Below are positions 6,679-9,565 of a stretch of 9,565 nt of DNA, piece after piece (position 1 is the first letter of the stretch; each line of letters starts with the position of its first letter). Source of the DNA: Bacillota bacterium (GTDB taxonomy: Bacteria; Bacillota; Clostridia; Lachnospirales; Lachnospiraceae). The translations under genes were made by a program, and so were the position numbers. Under the pieces are notes generated by a model that saw nothing but the letters and a program-made list of their open reading frames with translations, was not told the origin of the DNA and made no database searches. The stretch is taken from assembly GCA_023398615.1 (NCBI GenBank), contig JAEWSD010000240.1:1-9565 (forward strand), written 5' to 3'.

Positions 6679-9120
6679 TCAGTAAATAAATCCGATCCCA
6701 ACCCCGGTATAGTAATGCTCAATAATCTCCTCACAGCTCTTGCCGGAATCGGCCATTGCCTTTGCCCCATTCTGGCTCATACCCACACCGTGACCGTAGC
6801 CGCCTCCCTGCACCAGAACATTCTTATCCTTTTTATCGATCACGAAGAAGGCGCTTGGCAGCATGCTAAGGTTTTCCGCAATACTTTTGTCCTGTCTTGT
6901 TACCTTGTCATAAAGCGGAGCAAGTAAAACACGGATGTTATATTCTGAGGATACCTTAATGGTACGTTCGGAACCGATCAGGATCAGTTCCGACACGATG
7001 CCGCTTTTCTCCCGCTTACCGATTTTGATGTCCTTTACCGTACCGACGGTACTGACCGGTATACTTTCATAGTGTTCCTTTCCTTCTTTATCCTTTTCGG
7101 AAAGTGTCTGTATTAAAAGCGGATTTGCCTGGTATCTTTGTTCCAGACTGCTGTTTACGGTTTTTGTAATGTCTGCCAAAGACATAGTCACCTTCCAGCG
7201 ATACCACGCGAAGCCGGAATCATAGGTGATTTCCCCGGGCTTCTGAATGAAGCTGCGGAAAACCTCTTCGGAAGAAAAATCGCTGTCCTTATCCTCTTTG
7301 CTTTCCGAGGATGCGGTAACAGTCTCACCGTTTGTTTCATTTTCTATTGTCTGCAGCCTGCCCACAAGGTAACCGGCCTTGCCCTCATTTCCCCACACCT
7401 CTTCCATCGAAGCGGTATGCCCGCATGAGGTCGAAAAATAGTAAGCCGTAATAACGGAATTATCGTAGTTAAGTACCTTGCCGTAGGTATCCTTTACCGC
7501 CAGAATGGACTTCTCATCCTCCGGCAGGTTATTGTATACCTGATAGGACACGCTGTCATCCACATGAGCCCCATATTCACTGTAACCGTTTGCAAACAAT
7601 TGATTGTAGGCATAGCTCCTTGCACACATGGCCTGTACCTTTAAGGCTTCCAGGCTGTAATTGGAAGGCATTTCACTTGGAAGGACAGCATACAGGTATT
7701 CCTCGATCGGAAGTTCATTGATCACGATTAAACCTGTTTCCGCATCCGATATCTCAATTGAGCCGCGATAGGCAGGAGTTCCTCCGGAGCGGTTTATGGA
7801 CGACAGTTTGATCTTACCGCTTTCCGAAACGGTCCGAACCTGTATTCTTCCCTTGCTTAACAACTCATCTCCGGGCTTTAGGGTAATCTCCGTCCCTCTT
7901 TTGTACTTTGTCGTCCTTTTACCGATTATAACCACAAAATCCCGGTCCGCCGTCAAAGTAACCTGTTTATGATAAATATCCTTAAACTGATCCGTTTTAA
8001 TTAAGACACGGATATTTCTGGCATTGATCGTTTCCTTGATCAGGGCAGCCGCTATCTTCCCGTCGGCTACGACGAAGTCCGTTGCCTCATAACCTACCAG
8101 GATGCTATTGGTCACCTCCATAGACAGCTCACCGTATATCTTATAAATCTTATAATTTTCGTCGAGCGGTATCTTACCATACCCCTCAAGCTCAATATAG
8201 CTTTGATTCGCCACCAGTACCTTCCCCCCGATAATATCAGGTTTAATACTGATCTTAGTGATCTTCCCGTCCTGAATTACCAGATCGCCGATCTTGTTCT
8301 GGATCTTCTGCGATAAATTGTACCTGGCACTGAAATCCTTTGGTATGTTATAAAGAAAGGCAGATACCGTTGACTGTGAGCCGGACAGAATCCACACATT
8401 ATGTAGTATTGTTTCTTCATTTAAAGTGCTTTTCACATAAACCAAATCGGAGCCGCACACCAGGGCAGTTACCTTTTTATCTATATAGTCCTCCAGGCGG
8501 AAGGTACTGTCTCCGGAAGTGTTGGTATAGAAATGTTCATAACTGGCGGCATTCCCGAATTTATAATTTCCCTGATCGGTTACCATAAGCTTTTCCGCAT
8601 CCGCGTCATCATACCCGTTATCCGAATCTCCCAATATATATAACGCCTTTTCAACGACCGGCGACGCTTCCGTACCTATTTCCTCTATGATACTTTCATA
8701 AAGATTCAAAAATTCTTCCGTAAGCACCGCTTTGTTTGCAGGCTCCGACTGCGGATCAAAAGCCAGTCTTTTTATGATATTATCCGAACTTAAATCCAAC
8801 TCCCGGCACACTATGCTTAGCAAGGAAATACAATCTCCAAACTGCAGGTAACTCCCATCGTCCGCCATAGAAACGGTATCCGGCAGGGACGGCACATCCT
8901 CCGGCTGTGCGGCACCTTCCGGGTTTTCCACTTCAATCCCCAGATATCCAAGCAGCCTTAAGGATTCCTTTACCGTCATCATATCACCGACCCGGAGGAT
9001 GATTTCTTGTCCCGAATCTTCTCCGTTTTTATCCTTACCTATCCGTTTACAGACATTTCCGATGAAGATCAGCAGCAATGCCAGCACGCACAATCCCAAA
9101 ATTATCAGTTTCTTCTTCAT
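6679..9120 (-). CDS. Large SpoIID/LytB-domain cell-wall protein, membrane-anchored
   Basis: 813 aa from the ATG at 9118-9120, which has GGGAG 6 nt upstream and gives a normal MKKK start; an in-frame TTG 24 bp earlier lacks a good ribosome-binding site. A single N-terminal membrane segment (about 2-24) anchors a long extracytoplasmic part. SpoIID-type sequence begins around 370 (RVLIKT) and runs to the end: LPIEEYLYAVLPSEMPS (470-486) with Glu483 at the position of the proposed catalytic glutamate of the lytic transglycosylase SpoIID; QAMCARSYAY (496-505); YYFSTSCGHTAS (560-571) with Cys566 and His568; and the terminal GGYGHGVGMSQNGA (773-786) and HYYTGV (802-807). A Ser/Glu/Asp-rich insert (about 594-620) interrupts the domain. 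Residues 25-365 are not recognised. At more than twice the length of Bacillus SpoIID (~340 aa), and away from spoIIQ-type neighbours, it is a SpoIID/LytB homologue likely acting on denuded glycan strands rather than a certain sporulation SpoIID. Confidence 0.9.
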   Translation of the reverse strand: MKKKLIILGLCVLALLLIFIGNVCKRIGKDKNGEDSGQEIILRVGDMMTVKESLRLLGYLGIEVENPEGAAQPEDVPSLPDTVSMADDGSYLQFGDCISLLSIVCRELDLSSDNIIKRLAFDPQSEPANKAVLTEEFLNLYESIIEEIGTEASPVVEKALYILGDSDNGYDDADAEKLMVTDQGNYKFGNAASYEHFYTNTSGDSTFRLEDYIDKKVTALVCGSDLVYVKSTLNEETILHNVWILSGSQSTVSAFLYNIPKDFSARYNLSQKIQNKIGDLVIQDGKITKISIKPDIIGGKVLVANQSYIELEGYGKIPLDENYKIYKIYGELSMEVTNSILVGYEATDFVVADGKIAAALIKETINARNIRVLIKTDQFKDIYHKQVTLTADRDFVVIIGKRTTKYKRGTEITLKPGDELLSKGRIQVRTVSESGKIKLSSINRSGGTPAYRGSIEISDAETGLIVINELPIEEYLYAVLPSEMPSNYSLEALKVQAMCARSYAYNQLFANGYSEYGAHVDDSVSYQVYNNLPEDEKSILAVKDTYGKVLNYDNSVITAYYFSTSCGHTASMEEVWGNEGKAGYLVGRLQTIENETNGETVTASSESKEDKDSDFSSEEVFRSFIQKPGEITYDSGFAWYRWKVTMSLADITKTVNSSLEQRYQANPLLIQTLSEKDKEGKEHYESIPVSTVGTVKDIKIGKREKSGIVSELILIGSERTIKVSSEYNIRVLLAPLYDKVTRQDKSIAENLSMLPSAFFVIDKKDKNVLVQGGGYGHGVGMSQNGAKAMADSGKSCEEIIEHYYTGVGIGFIY

Positions 9121-9188
9121 AAACAGCTCCCATCCGAAGTTCAATCCCGCAGTTTATTTCTTTGCCTCTCAACCAATGCTTGTATTAA

Positions 9189-9217
9189 ATTATATACTTA
9201 CAGGCTGAGAATATGAC
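9189..9217 (-). promoter_or_regulatory. Possible promoter of the SpoIID-like gene
   Basis: A perfect -10 TATAAT (9189-9194) lies on the minus strand with a poor -35, GTCATA (9212-9217), 17 bp upstream. The start would be near 9182, giving a leader of about 62 nt. The overlapping sequence TCATATT followed 13 bp later by TATATAAT also resembles a sigma-E-type promoter, but the spacing is one base short. Confidence 0.35.
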
Positions 9218-9312
9218 TATTAAATTTACCGCCGCAAAATTAAAACTATCAGCTAAGCCGCATAGTTTGGACCTATTTTAACATCATATCTCCACGAAAG
9301 CAAATGATTTTA

Positions 9313-9429
9313 ACGATAAGAAAGAGTTTCGCCCGCGAAACTCTCGCGCCGAGCGTGGCCGGCTTTGCCGGTAAAATTCCTAAGCTTTGCGTGCTGAGTG
9401 CGCACCCATAGCGGAGCGCTTTTTATCGT
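9313..9429. repeat. Palindromic repeat element, copy 2, with inverted ends
   Basis: The ends are inverted repeats: ACGATAAGAAAG (9313-9324) and CTTTTTATCGT (9419-9429) match apart from one extra base. Inside, 9316-9351 matches 5155-5190 at 32 of 36 positions and forms a hairpin with perfect 10-bp arms (9323-9332 and 9335-9344) and a 2-nt loop. Next comes a second hairpin CCGGC-TTT-GCCGG (9359-9371), then AAAATTCC. The rest is GC-rich with the short palindromes GTGCGCAC (9398-9405) and AGCGCT (9415-9420). It contains no open reading frame. The size, inverted ends and second copy suggest a REP- or MITE-like non-coding element. Confidence 0.65.
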
Positions 9430-9565
9430 ATAGGGCGAACTTTCCTCGTATGTTAAATTAATATTAGTTCCTTACTCTTTTCTTGAGTAAGTGTATACTG
9501 TTTATAGGCACTGTGGATTAGTCGAACTTTCCTAACGCTTAGACGTTTGTTCATAGGCTATAACC
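9430..9565. other. Non-coding right edge with small direct and inverted repeats
   Basis: No gene is supportable here. Two exact copies of CGAACTTTCCT occur at 9436-9446 and 9523-9533. A 7-bp inverted repeat CTTACTC/GAGTAAG spans 9471-9491 with a 7-nt loop, directly upstream of TATACT (9494-9499). The inverted repeat could be an operator over a plus-strand promoter for a gene beyond the window, but the -35 (TTACTC, 16 bp upstream) is weak. On the minus strand ten codons run in from the right edge to a stop at 9532-9534, too short to call a gene end. Confidence 0.4.

Noticed and set aside
9430..9450. Minus-strand GAGGAAAGTTCG resembling the conserved 5' core of RNase P RNA
   Set aside because: The match is short and imperfect (GUUCG instead of GUCCGGG), the shorter 11-mer recurs at 9523-9533, and none of the other conserved RNase P segments is nearby.
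9532..9565. Possible C-terminal end of a minus-strand gene entering from the right edge
   Set aside because: Only ten codons before a stop, with no recognisable sequence; this is no better than chance.
1..9565. CRISPR arrays, tRNA or rRNA genes, intact transposases, phage or toxin-antitoxin genes
   Set aside because: I looked for regularly spaced repeats, tRNA-like cloverleaf ends and typical small paired genes on both strands and saw none.

Overview
The window reads as a chromosomal stretch from a low-to-mid-GC anaerobic Firmicute, most likely a Clostridia/Lachnospiraceae relative. The evidence is a T-box leader in front of pheS-pheT, strong AGGAGG ribosome-binding sites, TTGACA/TATAAT-type promoters, a SpoIID/LytB-family protein and a family-1 sugar-type solute-binding protein. 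The genus cannot be fixed from the sequence alone.

Layout, left to right. Bases 1-34 hold the first 11 codons of an unidentified minus-strand gene. It lies 27 bp behind an extracellular solute-binding protein gene (62-1357, minus) and is probably in its operon. That gene has its own promoter (1442-1470) and, just after the predicted transcription start, a palindromic candidate operator (1400-1433). A perfect 13-bp-stem terminator (1506-1548) separates it from the phenylalanyl-tRNA synthetase operon pheS-pheT (4119-5138 and 1585-4023, minus). pheST is driven by a near-consensus promoter (5554-5581) and controlled by a complete tRNA-Phe-sensing T-box leader with a terminator at 5226-5256. Divergent from it is a YihY/BrkB-family membrane protein gene (5740-6669, plus). 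Converging on that with a 9-bp gap is a long SpoIID/LytB-domain gene (6679-9120, minus). The last ~445 bp carry no gene I can support; they hold the upstream region of the SpoIID-like gene, a ~117-bp palindromic repeat element and some small repeats.

Functionally, pheS and pheT encode the two subunits of one enzyme and are induced together when uncharged tRNA-Phe accumulates. The solute-binding protein belongs to a separate, probably sugar-regulated uptake operon. The YihY-like and SpoIID-like proteins act at the membrane and cell wall and are not obviously linked to the rest.

The most unusual signal is a dispersed two-hairpin repeat present twice: once between the T-box terminator and the pheS ribosome-binding site (5155-5220), and once as part of a larger element with inverted ends at 9313-9429. 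The conserved first hairpin differs mainly in its loop, and the second hairpin differs in sequence while remaining self-complementary. Otherwise this is mostly ordinary core genome, and I see no convincing new multi-gene system.
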